Shown here: in pieces, positions 1 to 9,563 of the stretch
Numbering within the stretch: the stretch's first letter is position 1
How the letters are laid out: the number at the start of each line of letters is the position of its first letter
Assembly: GCA_023091735.1 (NCBI GenBank)
Contig: JALKBU010000005.1
Location: 62,001-126,000 of the forward strand
From: Trichomonas tenax
Lineage: Eukaryota; Parabasalia; Trichomonadida; Trichomonadidae
Reading direction: 5' to 3'
DNA length: 64,000 nucleotides
Notes under the pieces: generated by a model
Told to the model about the DNA's origin: nothing
The model's database searches: none
What the model saw: only the letters and a program-made list of their open reading frames with translations
Program-made: the position numbers and the translations under genes

Positions 1-3000
1 ATTCTGGAGTTCAAAGACAAGTAACTCAACAGCAATGAAATCAGTTCCAAACATGCATGGATCTTTCTTCTTACGCTGAACGACTGGGCAAACTCTGTCA
101 AAAGCAACAGAAATATCAACCAGTTGCTGGAGAACCGTTAATGATGTTAGACGTTCGTCAATCTTCTCCCAGCTGCATTGGATTGGTGCGATACCGAGTT
201 CCGCTTTGAAGCAACTCATTGCCTTAATGTGATCTGCAAGGAAATTATCATCGAAGCCACTTTGGACATACTTTGTAACCGGAGTTAGATTCTGTAAGAA
301 TATCTCGTAGATATTGGAATCCAAGAATGACGAAAGAGTGATATGCTCGCAATTCAAACGCCTGAAGAAATCACCAAAATCGAAGAAGTCAATGTCAATG
401 ATGGTGACGAGCTCCTTTGCATCAAATAATGCACGCGATCTTCTTAGAACTTTGACTCCGGAGATCAGAGAAGAAAAGTTAGAGAACATATTTGCTTTGA
501 CAACCTGATCAATCTCATGGAAGAGGAGTGGTGAATTCTCTTTAACAAATCTTGTTTTATCGAGCAAGCTGCCAACTAATACCTTAAGCATCTTTAGGTC
601 TGGAGCGAATGTCGGTAAACCACCTTTGGCGAACAAAAGGCATCTACTCAGCCTAAAGAACGCAAATGCACGGTTTGTTAGTCTGCGGATCAGTGCAAGA
701 GGCGTGGTTTGATCTCCAGCTGTATCAGTTGCTCTGAAGATATCATAGGAAATGCCTCTGCACTCAAGAAGCGAAGGTAACCAGCAGAAATCTAATTCCT
801 TGAGTTGCGGTTGGAGTGTTGTTAAAACTTTGCTCAGGTCACCAATTTGCTGTGTCTTTGGATGCGGAGGGCATTCTCTTGGATATCCTCTGCCTCTGCT
901 TGGTGGATTGAATTCAACAAGCATTTGGAGAAGGTCATCGAACATTCGCTCACATGCCTGAACAACTTTCTCGTTAAATGATTGATAGAAGAGAGTCAAG
1001 TTCTCGTAAGATGGTTGTGAAATTTCAGAATCAATATCTGCAAGTTCAGTATCAAATGCGGCAGTGTCACCTTTCCATTCTTCTTTGAACTCTTCATAAA
1101 CTTGGCGAGCTCTGGAGTGAATCAATTCCTCGGTGTAACTTGGGAACTGAGGATGAACAGAAACATGATCAACAGAGAAAACTTTCTGTGCGAATGGAGA
1201 CCAGAGAGCTATCTCATCTTCGGAGAAAACAACTTGAGAAGCATCAACATTCACTTCTTCACCCTTTGGTTCTGTTGAGCTTGTATCTGTATTTTCAGCA
1301 TCAGATGATTCCACAACAACCTCAGGATGTGTATTGACGCGCTCGAGGAATGACAAAAGACACTTAAGCATTGTCTTCGAGAAGAAGTGGCTATTGAGTT
1401 GAGCAAACATATCTATTGCCGGAAAGAGCTGTTCAAATTGACTGGCAACTTGATTATCTGGGTGGTGCGATATGTACTGGTTGAGCATCTTCCTGAGTAT
1501 CGACATCTTGATATCCATTTCTGAAACAGTCGTACGTTTTGGAGGTGAGTGTGGAAGATTCGACAACCAGCCTGTTAACTGGCCAAGAAGTTTGCTTGGA
1601 AGAGCATCAATTTGCTCTCTCCTGATTATTGTAGCACTTGAGTAAATACTCTTATATTGAGCATTGAACTTTGTTACATAATCAGCTGATGTCCACCTCT
1701 TCAAAATTGAGGTTGCCAAACTCCTAAATTCTTCGATCTTAACGAAGACCTCATTGATATTCAAATCAAGAAGGTTAAGATTTGTGAAATAGTCAGCAAA
1801 TGGCGCAAATTCTGGCCATTTAGGAGCAAGTTCAGATGTCGATGTTGCAATGAATGAAATTTGTGCACATGTCGAAAGGTTTGCAACACCTGCTATATCA
1901 AGCTCCTCAAAAACTCTATATGCATCAAATATGATATTAAGAGATGAGTTAATTTCTGTGAAAACATGATCCATATTAACTGAAAATCCCTGTTCATATA
2001 AAATCATGGATAGTTCTCTGAGGCCGGATATAACAAGCGGAATAGTGTTCATTGTCAAGATGAACTGTTCAAGCTTCTCTTTAATACCCGAGATTGAAGA
2101 TAGCATTGTTGTTCCGGCCTTCGATACAGGAAAATCATTGAACCTATTGAGGCTGAGATTAAATAGTTCTTCCTCGATGAAACGGATATTAACACGAATT
2201 CGGGCAAAAACAGTCGTGAAATCAGCTGGATGAATAATTTGTTCATCTCCGCGACGCATTACAACGCCTTTATCAGCGAGTGCGTTCAGTTGATTTGTGA
2301 TCTTTGTGAGGCAACGGGTAATATTAAACTGAGTCTGATCAGGATCATCCGGTGGATCAGAAACAAGGAATCTGAGAGAAATAGGACGTGGCAATATCTG
2401 CGACATGTTGAGGCTGAAAATATTTGAGCCAATAATTTGGTTTCCTTTTTCAACCAAGTCAGCAATAGATTCTAATGTTTCGCCGATCTTAATTAAAGGT
2501 TCAGTGCATTTCATGAAGGCCTTTGTATCTTGGGCACTCCATCCAACAGGCTTTTTCCTTGCCTTGATAATGCTATCACTAACTGTTTGAAGATTTTCGA
2601 GGGCTCTGTTAAATTGTTCGAGGTCATTCTTCGATGAAACAAATTCAGGAAGTTTGTAAAATTGAGTGACAGCACGAGAAGCAGAAAAATAAAAATTGCT
2701 ACATTTTGTAAATACTTTCTTTGCTGGATCTTGTGGCGGCTGAATTGTAAGAATAACAAATATTATACTTTCAATGGCAGATGTGCTTGATTCAAAATGA
2801 ATTTCATTTCTAATAGCACTTTCAAAGTCGTTGATAAATTTCTGACGTGCTTCGGCATCGGGATTCTTAATTTCTTTATATTCGCTGAGAATTTGAAGCG
2901 CAGTTTTAGCGTCTGAGTTTTGCTTCGTAATCTTTGGTGCAAGTTTTGCGTTATCATTTTTAAGCGGCGGAAGTTTAATTCCATCGTCAAACGTAAAGTG

Positions 3001-3663
3001 TCTTAATAGATTTTGAAGATAAGTCGAGATCGATAAAAATCCATGAACGGCAATTATGTGTTTTATAGAGTTTTCGAGCTCATTTGATACAGAAAGAAGT
3101 GAAGTGAATGATTTGTGTGACGATGATACAGCAGTTTCGCGGAGTGAAAGGAAATCCTGTTGAATTGAGTGAAGTGTTTGTTGAATAGAATTAAATGTTG
3201 AAGGTGGTGCCTTAATGTAGGAGATTAGAAGTGATTTTGGCATCAAACTTTGTAAAGCGGAAGAAATTCTTGTCAAAGGAGCGCGATTATCGAAAATAGG
3301 TGGAAGCGTTTCGGCAAATTCATTCACTTGTTTAATAAGCTGTGCAACAAGTACCTGAAAATCTCGAATTGTACGCTGAAAGAAATGCTGGGTAGATAGT
3401 TCGACAATTTTAGGGATGTAAGGAGCCATAGCGGCGACAAATTCATTTGGCTTTTGAGTCTTAGTCTCATTGGCTGTTGTTTTTGCGTGATTTAAAATTT
3501 TGTTAAACTTTTTAATTACAGAATTTGTAAAGGTGGGTTGTGAAAGCGCCTCATTTTGCAACTTCCACAATTTATTTAGTTTACTTGATAATTCCTGGTA
3601 ATCTTGCGTCGTTGTGAATATGCAAATTGGCGGAGGAACGACTTGCTCCTGATTTTCCTCCAT
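1..3663 (-). CDS. Very large uncharacterised alpha-helical protein (partial, runs off left edge)
   Basis: The frame is open without a stop from the ATG at 3661-3663 to the first base of the window, giving 1221 visible codons; the C-terminus lies outside. The protein starts MEENQEQVVPPP and is then almost entirely predicted helix, with many short amphipathic Leu/Phe/Ile-rich segments and no membrane segment or signal peptide. A short acidic, Ser/Thr-rich linker occurs near residue 780 (the stretch opposite 1250-1330). The part nearest the window edge contains FFDFGDFFRR and CSWEKIDERL. I compared it mentally with CYFIP, NCKAP1/HEM, strumpellin, SWIP and dynein tails and found no convincing match, so no function is given. 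It is divergent from the gene at 3863, with a 199-bp promoter region carrying four TTTACATG motifs. The open frame and even codon use make it a real gene. Confidence 0.85.
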   Translation of the reverse strand, partial: MEENQEQVVPPPICIFTTTQDYQELSSKLNKLWKLQNEALSQPTFTNSVIKKFNKILNHAKTTANETKTQKPNEFVAAMAPYIPKIVELSTQHFFQRTIRDFQVLVAQLIKQVNEFAETLPPIFDNRAPLTRISSALQSLMPKSLLISYIKAPPSTFNSIQQTLHSIQQDFLSLRETAVSSSHKSFTSLLSVSNELENSIKHIIAVHGFLSISTYLQNLLRHFTFDDGIKLPPLKNDNAKLAPKITKQNSDAKTALQILSEYKEIKNPDAEARQKFINDFESAIRNEIHFESSTSAIESIIFVILTIQPPQDPAKKVFTKCSNFYFSASRAVTQFYKLPEFVSSKNDLEQFNRALENLQTVSDSIIKARKKPVGWSAQDTKAFMKCTEPLIKIGETLESIADLVEKGNQIIGSNIFSLNMSQILPRPISLRFLVSDPPDDPDQTQFNITRCLTKITNQLNALADKGVVMRRGDEQIIHPADFTTVFARIRVNIRFIEEELFNLSLNRFNDFPVSKAGTTMLSSISGIKEKLEQFILTMNTIPLVISGLRELSMILYEQGFSVNMDHVFTEINSSLNIIFDAYRVFEELDIAGVANLSTCAQISFIATSTSELAPKWPEFAPFADYFTNLNLLDLNINEVFVKIEEFRSLATSILKRWTSADYVTKFNAQYKSIYSSATIIRREQIDALPSKLLGQLTGWLSNLPHSPPKRTTVSEMDIKMSILRKMLNQYISHHPDNQVASQFEQLFPAIDMFAQLNSHFFSKTMLKCLLSFLERVNTHPEVVVESSDAENTDTSSTEPKGEEVNVDASQVVFSEDEIALWSPFAQKVFSVDHVSVHPQFPSYTEELIHSRARQVYEEFKEEWKGDTAAFDTELADIDSEISQPSYENLTLFYQSFNEKVVQACERMFDDLLQMLVEFNPPSRGRGYPRECPPHPKTQQIGDLSKVLTTLQPQLKELDFCWLPSLLECRGISYDIFRATDTAGDQTTPLALIRRLTNRAFAFFRLSRCLLFAKGGLPTFAPDLKMLKVLVGSLLDKTRFVKENSPLLFHEIDQVVKANMFSNFSSLISGVKVLRRSRALFDAKELVTIIDIDFFDFGDFFRRLNCEHITLSSFLDSNIYEIFLQNLTPVTKYVQSGFDDNFLADHIKAMSCFKAELGIAPIQCSWEKIDERLTSLTVLQQLVDISVAFDRVCPVVQRKKKDPCMFGTDFIAVELLVFELQN

Positions 3664-3862
3664 TTTTGTCACCTTTTATATTCATATTTTACATGACATA
3701 TAAACTAAAATACATTTTTACATGTCATATTCTATTTTTCTTTGACAAATAAATTTCACAAATTTATATTTACATGGTATTTATTATATTATATTTCGTT
3801 GACATATAAATTTAACAATTCTATGTTTACATGACAAAACTGGATTTTAGTATTTTGTTGAG
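3664..3862. promoter_or_regulatory. Divergent promoter region with four TTTACATG motifs
   Basis: This 199-bp AT-rich gap separates two divergent start codons. It contains TTTACATGACAT (3688-3699), TTTACATGTCAT (3717-3728), TTTACATGGTAT (3769-3780) and TTTACATGACAA (about 3826-3837). The motif is near-palindromic when written TTTACATGTCA/TGACATGTAAA, and related copies lie before other start codons in this window. A role as a transcription-factor site is inference; no matching factor is known to me. Confidence 0.4.
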
Positions 3863-6712
3863 ATGAGCAAAGAGGTGGATTCACAAAAGAATGCTGACAG
3901 TCTCAATAATAATACTTCAGGCGGTTCTCAATCAGGGTTGTCTATTTTCTTGAAAAGACCAAAAGAAATACAAGGATCTTTTCTTTGTCATCAGAATGGT
4001 ATGATAGAGTTTGGAGAGCAAGTAATATTGTACAGCAAATACAATAAAATCATCAAAAAACTCGAAAGACGAGAAATTAATACTGATAAACTTTTTTCTC
4101 GAGTTTTACGCAATAATTATTCAGCACACATATTCACATATGATGGAGTTACTATTCGCCTCGCAGACATTGACTATAAACTGATTTCAGAGGTCCAATT
4201 TGAAGGAAAAAATATCGATCAAGTCGAAATAAATCCAATTCCACAAGATTATTCAATAACACTGTTATCAGATGGTGCAATTTATATGCTTTCTAAAGGA
4301 AGAATTCTGCCAATTATTACAGATAAACAAAATTTAACAGATATTTGCATGTTTTCGAACAATTTTATGCTATACAGATCCGGAAATAAATTGTATGCCT
4401 ACAATTTAGGACAAAAGAAATCAAATGACAAAGAATTAAAATGTTTTGGCGAAAATCAAAACATTATAAAAGTGTTTTCAATAAATCTAACGATGATTTG
4501 CGTGCTATTCCAAAATAATAAGAATCCTCTACAAATAAATCTTCAAGCATTCGAGTTCGTACCAGATCATGAAGAACTCAATAACTCCTATGTATTCTGT
4601 TTTTCGATCAAAAGAGTGGACTCCATTAAAAACTTGATGGTTGCTTCGTCAATTGATTCATATTTCTTCATAATTTACTTCAGAAATTCAAATATCTATA
4701 AAGCATTTCAGTGTAATAATTGCCAATTCTTCAAAGCAGTTTCTCTGTATTTAAATCACTCAATTACAAGTATAGATTCTATTAGTTTCACTGATGATAG
4801 ACTCTTTGTTAAGACTGATAATCTTACTACTACATTTTCTATTGGTCACAACGAATACAGTGTTCCACACATATATCCACTTCCAGAGCAACCTAGAGCA
4901 ATTTTCAATGATATCCCTGCAGCAAAAGAAGTTGGATTCTCAGAACTTTCAGGCAAAGCAATTTCTGTAGATATCCAACACATTGAAGAAAAAGAAGTTC
5001 CAATGCCAGCACAGGTGGAACCAGTACAGCCACAACCCACAAAAACACAGTCCATACAGGCACAACCAGCACAGGTACAAACTGCGCAGCCACAGCCCAC
5101 GCAGGTGCAGTCAACACAGCAGCAATTTATACAGGCCCAGCCACCACTGCCTCAGCCTACACAAATTATTTCACAAGTACAGGATCAGCTTATACAATAT
5201 CAACCAATTATTTTAGATGAATTTGTTCGAAGAGTTGCCCCAATTTTAGAAAAATACTCGAATTATACTAAATCCGAATTATCAAATATTCTTGAGCATT
5301 TGACTTCTCAAATAAAGCAAACAGAGCAAAATATTGTTAAAGAATTTACTCTAAAGCAAATAAAGTCCAAGATAAGCGATGCAGGTATAATTATAACAGA
5401 AAATGGGGATGAAATACAGGATCAAAATGAATCTAGCGAAATTATCACAACTGAATACTCGGATTTTGGAAATGCCGATATACTTGGTTTGAACTATCTT
5501 TTTGTTCCTTCAGACTATGTCAAAGATCATGAAGAAGACTATATTGTTGCCACATCTCAATTTTCAAATCTAGTTTCTGCATCATTCGGTGACAACGCGA
5601 TAACATTTGAAATGGAATTCAGATGTACAGAAGAAGAAGATGTTATCTTTGGCGATGATGATAAATGTGGCAAAGGTAAAGTTAATCACTCGATAATTAG
5701 ACAGAGAAATGTTTGCAGCCTCAAGAGGACATTTATTGTTCCAACAAAATCCATGACATATGTTGCTTACATTACATCAACAAAAATTATGTTTTATGAC
5801 GACAAGAATGATAAATTGAGATTAGAGATACCTATTCCAGATAGAAATTCGGATATTTATCTAATCCTTGGCTTACCAGATTATGATGATATTTGGATAT
5901 TAAATGGAGAAAAGCTTTACAGACGTATGGTCAAAAGGACTTTGAAGTTCTCTAATTTATCTATTATAGACTTCGGTCTGACACTTGAAGGAGAACCAAT
6001 ATTTATCACAAGCGATTTGATGATATATTATGGCTTCAACAATGTAATAGCATCGTTACCTGAAGAATCGGAGATAATGCATTTCACTATTATGTCACAA
6101 AAGACATTGTTAGTGCTTTACTTAAATAATGGAAATCTTTTCATGAGATTGCAGATTATAGGAAAGAATGATTTCTACGAAGATGTTTTATTCGATGCTT
6201 TTCACGATGATTTATATGTTGCATCATCTCTATTCTCTAATTATTTCTGCGTTTGGGCACTTGGTGAACAGAATCAATACAAATACTTCGAATTTTACCA
6301 GGATAAAATCAGGGAAATTAAATTCACAGAGAATGAGCCTGCTGCGGAAAATGATAATTGCGAACCAATGTATATATCTAATTTCACTTTCATCAATCCA
6401 GACTTCATTCCAATTGATCGCAATGCTTCAGATGAAAGCTTCTCTAGCCAAACACCTCTCCTTTATACTGTTGGAGATTTCGATTTCGAATCGATTCAGC
6501 TTTGGAAGAAAGAAACCAACTACAATGAAATGATTGAAGATTGTGATGTTTTGGGTATAAGAGCATGGATTCCCGAACAGTTCAAATTTGAGGTATATCA
6601 TGATTTAGATCATTTTAGAACTAAAAAACTGAGAAAGATGATAGCAAATAAGCCAATTGTACCACCGAAGGCAATACATAAGATACCTAAGAAGAAGCCA
6701 ATTGCCAAATAA
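3863..6712 (+). CDS. Uncharacterised double beta-propeller-like protein with Gln/Pro-rich linker
   Basis: 949 residues. Roughly residues 30-370 and 510-910 are built of repeated short beta strands with loops (patterns such as FTYDGVTIRLADI and DGAIYMLSKGRILPII), as in WD40/RCC1-type propellers, although no canonical WD or GH dipeptides repeat. Between them lies a low-complexity linker at about residues 375-445 made of repeats of QPQPTQ/QAQPAQ, then a helical segment at about 450-500. The tail is basic (PPKAIHKIPKKKPIAK). Two propellers joined by a flexible linker occur in nucleoporins, mRNA-decapping scaffolds and trafficking proteins, but nothing here fixes a family. The start is the first ATG after an in-frame stop and shares its upstream region with the divergent giant gene. 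Confidence 0.85.
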   Translation: MSKEVDSQKNADSLNNNTSGGSQSGLSIFLKRPKEIQGSFLCHQNGMIEFGEQVILYSKYNKIIKKLERREINTDKLFSRVLRNNYSAHIFTYDGVTIRLADIDYKLISEVQFEGKNIDQVEINPIPQDYSITLLSDGAIYMLSKGRILPIITDKQNLTDICMFSNNFMLYRSGNKLYAYNLGQKKSNDKELKCFGENQNIIKVFSINLTMICVLFQNNKNPLQINLQAFEFVPDHEELNNSYVFCFSIKRVDSIKNLMVASSIDSYFFIIYFRNSNIYKAFQCNNCQFFKAVSLYLNHSITSIDSISFTDDRLFVKTDNLTTTFSIGHNEYSVPHIYPLPEQPRAIFNDIPAAKEVGFSELSGKAISVDIQHIEEKEVPMPAQVEPVQPQPTKTQSIQAQPAQVQTAQPQPTQVQSTQQQFIQAQPPLPQPTQIISQVQDQLIQYQPIILDEFVRRVAPILEKYSNYTKSELSNILEHLTSQIKQTEQNIVKEFTLKQIKSKISDAGIIITENGDEIQDQNESSEIITTEYSDFGNADILGLNYLFVPSDYVKDHEEDYIVATSQFSNLVSASFGDNAITFEMEFRCTEEEDVIFGDDDKCGKGKVNHSIIRQRNVCSLKRTFIVPTKSMTYVAYITSTKIMFYDDKNDKLRLEIPIPDRNSDIYLILGLPDYDDIWILNGEKLYRRMVKRTLKFSNLSIIDFGLTLEGEPIFITSDLMIYYGFNNVIASLPEESEIMHFTIMSQKTLLVLYLNNGNLFMRLQIIGKNDFYEDVLFDAFHDDLYVASSLFSNYFCVWALGEQNQYKYFEFYQDKIREIKFTENEPAAENDNCEPMYISNFTFINPDFIPIDRNASDESFSSQTPLLYTVGDFDFESIQLWKKETNYNEMIEDCDVLGIRAWIPEQFKFEVYHDLDHFRTKKLRKMIANKPIVPPKAIHKIPKKKPIAK

Positions 6713-6935
6713 TTTTTTTTATTCTTATTATTTTCTTATTTTATACAAATATATAAATAAATATACTATATTTTTATAATATATCAATAACCATGACATT
6801 CAAGCGATCTGTTTGTTCAAATGATAATAAGCTTTATAAATGATTCATCTTTAAAAAAGCCATTAGCAATGTTCTAAATTTCGAGAGATTTATGTCTTAA
6901 AAAGATGCACTGTTAATAAATTTATAAAATTAAAT

Positions 6936-7661
6936 TTAATCTTTTTCGGCAACAGCATGGAGTATCTCGTTAACCTTCTCATCTGGAAGTAAAGAGAATT
7001 TTGTGTTATTGCGTGTCATTAATGCGACTTCAACATCAGTTGCTTCGAAATCAACACCACAAACAGATTCGAGTGTAGCAAGAGCAAATTCAGATGTAGC
7101 TTCTGGTGTCTCGAAATCTTCCATTTTCTTTTCAAGGGCGCTCATTGCCTCAATCTCCTTAACACCGCAAGAAACAGCGCGATAACCGTTAGAATATCCA
7201 GAAGGCTCAACCTTGTATAAAGAGAAAGAATCTGATGGCCCATCAAAACCGAATAAAATTGCGGAGACGGCTGTTGGTCTTAATCCAGCATATTGAGATT
7301 CTATCTGATGAACTTCAGAAAGCCTTTGGGCAAGAATTGCGACTGGGATTGGGAATCCTTCCTTGAATTCGAAACGAGCAGCTTCGTAGCGAAGACGTCT
7401 GCAAATGTATAAAACATCTGGTAGTAAACCAACCAAGCAAGAACCAACAGTGTCGGTAATGCGATACATATGTGTTACTGTTTTTGGATCGATGAGTTTA
7501 TCTGCGACTTTCTTTTGAACTGCGACACAGATAGAATTCTTGCTCTTGACACCAACTGCTGTAACTTCTGCCTGTTTGACTGCCTTGAAAGCGTACTCAA
7601 CCTGCCACAAACGGCCTTCAGCGGAGAAGACAGTGAGGTAGCGATCTGCTCCTGATGACAT
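6936..7661 (-). CDS. PSMA6: 20S proteasome alpha-1 subunit (PSMA6 type)
   Basis: 241 residues, the usual length for the family. The N-terminus carries the proteasome-alpha signature: DRYLTVFSAEGRLWQVEYA, close to the DRHITIFSPEGRLYQVEYA of alpha-1 subunits, followed by the Ntn-hydrolase fold. KKVADKLIDPKTVTHMYRI, RRLRYEAARFEF and LRPTAVSAILFGFDG are alpha-subunit core elements; the set fits alpha-1/PSMA6 better than other alphas. Alpha subunits form the outer gated rings of the 20S core and are not proteolytic. The start codon gives the expected short N-terminal gate (MSSGADRYLT). It converges with the gene ending at 6712. Confidence 0.95.
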   Translation of the reverse strand: MSSGADRYLTVFSAEGRLWQVEYAFKAVKQAEVTAVGVKSKNSICVAVQKKVADKLIDPKTVTHMYRITDTVGSCLVGLLPDVLYICRRLRYEAARFEFKEGFPIPVAILAQRLSEVHQIESQYAGLRPTAVSAILFGFDGPSDSFSLYKVEPSGYSNGYRAVSCGVKEIEAMSALEKKMEDFETPEATSEFALATLESVCGVDFEATDVEVALMTRNNTKFSLLPDEKVNEILHAVAEKD

Positions 7662-8058
7662 TTACGGTTTTGACAAAAGAAGCAAAATTGGTCGAAAACA
7701 ATTTTAATTCGAATTGTTGAAGATTTGCAATGCCAATCACATATTAAATCTATATTCCTGGCTAATTTTAGTGCATATAGAGTTTTTGCAAACTTTTGAA
7801 TATATATGGTAGAGGAATATTCAATATTGTTAGGAAATCTTATGCATATAACTTAGAGTAATTATATTTTCAATGACAGTCCTCAGATCCAAGATTGTAA
7901 AATGTTCAAAAAATATTAACTATATATGGATTAAATTTTTAGCGGAATAATGATTCCTTAGTGATGCTAATCTGTTATTAGTATTACAAGCAATGATTAT
8001 TCAAAAACAGGGGTATGCATTCAGACCCTAATATTGATAAAACGTATATTATTAGTAA
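7662..8058. other. Intergenic, divergent promoter space (397 bp), nothing recognised
   Basis: AT-rich spacer between the proteasome gene and the coiled-coil gene. No ORF, RNA gene or repeat was seen; it must hold the two divergent promoters. Confidence 0.6.
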
Positions 8059-9432
8059 ATGCCACCAAGAAGAGCTGCACGTCCTATTACTCAAATTAAA
8101 AGAACGGGTGATATGGATGTCGACTTTGTGATGTTCGAAAACGACTTTTTGCAGAACAAAATCAAAACAACTGAAGAATTAATTTCGCAAAATCTTGAAT
8201 TAGCCGACCAAGAAACAATTAAACGAAGAAAAACTGAAGATAAGCAAATGCAGTTCTTTGCTGATGCACATGATGTAAGAGCTTATCTCTCTATGAAACA
8301 TAATGAAAAGAATAGGAAAAAACAGTACTACGAAAAGAAACTCCAGGACACAAGAGAAAGATACAAGAATCTCCTTACAGATCTTCAATCAAAATTAGAT
8401 AAACTTAAACAATCACAAGATATTGAATTAACTCAACTTACAAACAATTTAAAAGCAAACAAGGTCAGAAGAGATTCATTAGCAACAGTAGCAGCTCTTG
8501 AAAATCAGCTTAAACGCGAAATTGCCGAAGCTGAGCAAACAATGAAAACAGAAAGTAAGCATCAAGGAATTCAAATGTCTCAAGCTCATGCAGAATACTC
8601 TGATTTGGTGGGCAGGCATGAAAAGGAGTTGAAAGAAAGTGTTATGCGCGAAGAAGCTAAAAATAGATTGATGACTCAAGAAAATCTTGAGAATACAGTC
8701 ATTGAAATGATGATTGAAAAGGATGCCGAAAAAACAAGATTAACAAACGAGGTTAAGAAATCAAGGGCAATTGCCGAAAAGAATACAGAACTCATGGAGA
8801 AAAACAAACAGTTATACATGAATAGAGATCTTTTGCAGAGTGAATGTGACTCACTTCAGAAGAGGATTTCGAAGAATGATGAAGCAATTCGATCATATGT
8901 TGAAGAACTTAAAGCTCACGATCAAAAGCTTACTATAGATGCAGAAAGCGAAGACGTGTCTGAAGAGAATGAGGAAGCAGTAGCTCCAATCAAAGAATCG
9001 CCCAAGTCTACTAAATCGTCACCACAGTCTGATGTTGAGGTAAATAATGATACTCGTCCTGATAGAGAATCCCTCCTTAACAATTTCTTCGATGACAGTG
9101 TTAATACGCTTTGTTCCTCTATAGTTAAGATCCTCCAAGTAATTGATCAGCCGCATGCCGAAGAATATGTTCAATTCCATGATGTGTTCAACTCTTTCGA
9201 AGGCAGAAAGAAGGAGCTTAGGTTCCTTATGTCAAAACTCGGTAATCTTACATTCGAAAGCTCATCCAAAGATCTTCTTCCACCAATTGGTCTTGAAAAT
9301 ATTGAAGGTGTTGACCAAGAATTCACAAAGAAGAATCTTATCGACCCTCAGAACAAGGCTATTCTCGAGTTCGCAGGTCCAATCGGTAATGATGAATATC
9401 CAGAACTTATTGCAACGCAATTTTTCCAGTAA
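8059..9432 (+). CDS. Coiled-coil protein, possibly basal-body/axonemal (DUF4515/BBOF1-like layout)
   Basis: 457 residues. After a basic N-terminus (MPPRRAARPITQIKRTG) comes VDFVMFENDFLQNKIKTTEEL, then nearly continuous heptad coiled coil from about residue 30 to 295 rich in Lys, Glu, Gln and Leu. An acidic Ser-rich linker (about 300-335) is followed by a more globular C-terminal part with hydrophobic helices (LNNFFDDSVNTLCSSIVKILQ). The layout, with a short basic head and an early ENDFL motif before a long coil, resembles ciliary coiled-coil proteins of the DUF4515/BBOF1 group. That is a weak resemblance, not an assignment; other cytoskeletal coiled coils are equally possible. Confidence 0.85.
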   Translation: MPPRRAARPITQIKRTGDMDVDFVMFENDFLQNKIKTTEELISQNLELADQETIKRRKTEDKQMQFFADAHDVRAYLSMKHNEKNRKKQYYEKKLQDTRERYKNLLTDLQSKLDKLKQSQDIELTQLTNNLKANKVRRDSLATVAALENQLKREIAEAEQTMKTESKHQGIQMSQAHAEYSDLVGRHEKELKESVMREEAKNRLMTQENLENTVIEMMIEKDAEKTRLTNEVKKSRAIAEKNTELMEKNKQLYMNRDLLQSECDSLQKRISKNDEAIRSYVEELKAHDQKLTIDAESEDVSEENEEAVAPIKESPKSTKSSPQSDVEVNNDTRPDRESLLNNFFDDSVNTLCSSIVKILQVIDQPHAEEYVQFHDVFNSFEGRKKELRFLMSKLGNLTFESSSKDLLPPIGLENIEGVDQEFTKKNLIDPQNKAILEFAGPIGNDEYPELIATQFFQ

Positions 9433-9563
9433 TTTTGTTTATTATTTGTTTATAAATATGTTTAAAGATATTTCCAATAATTTTTGCAAACTTACATCAA
9501 AATAGTGAATTAAAAAAACAAAAACAATTTTATAAAATCATTAAAAAACAAATACAAACACCG

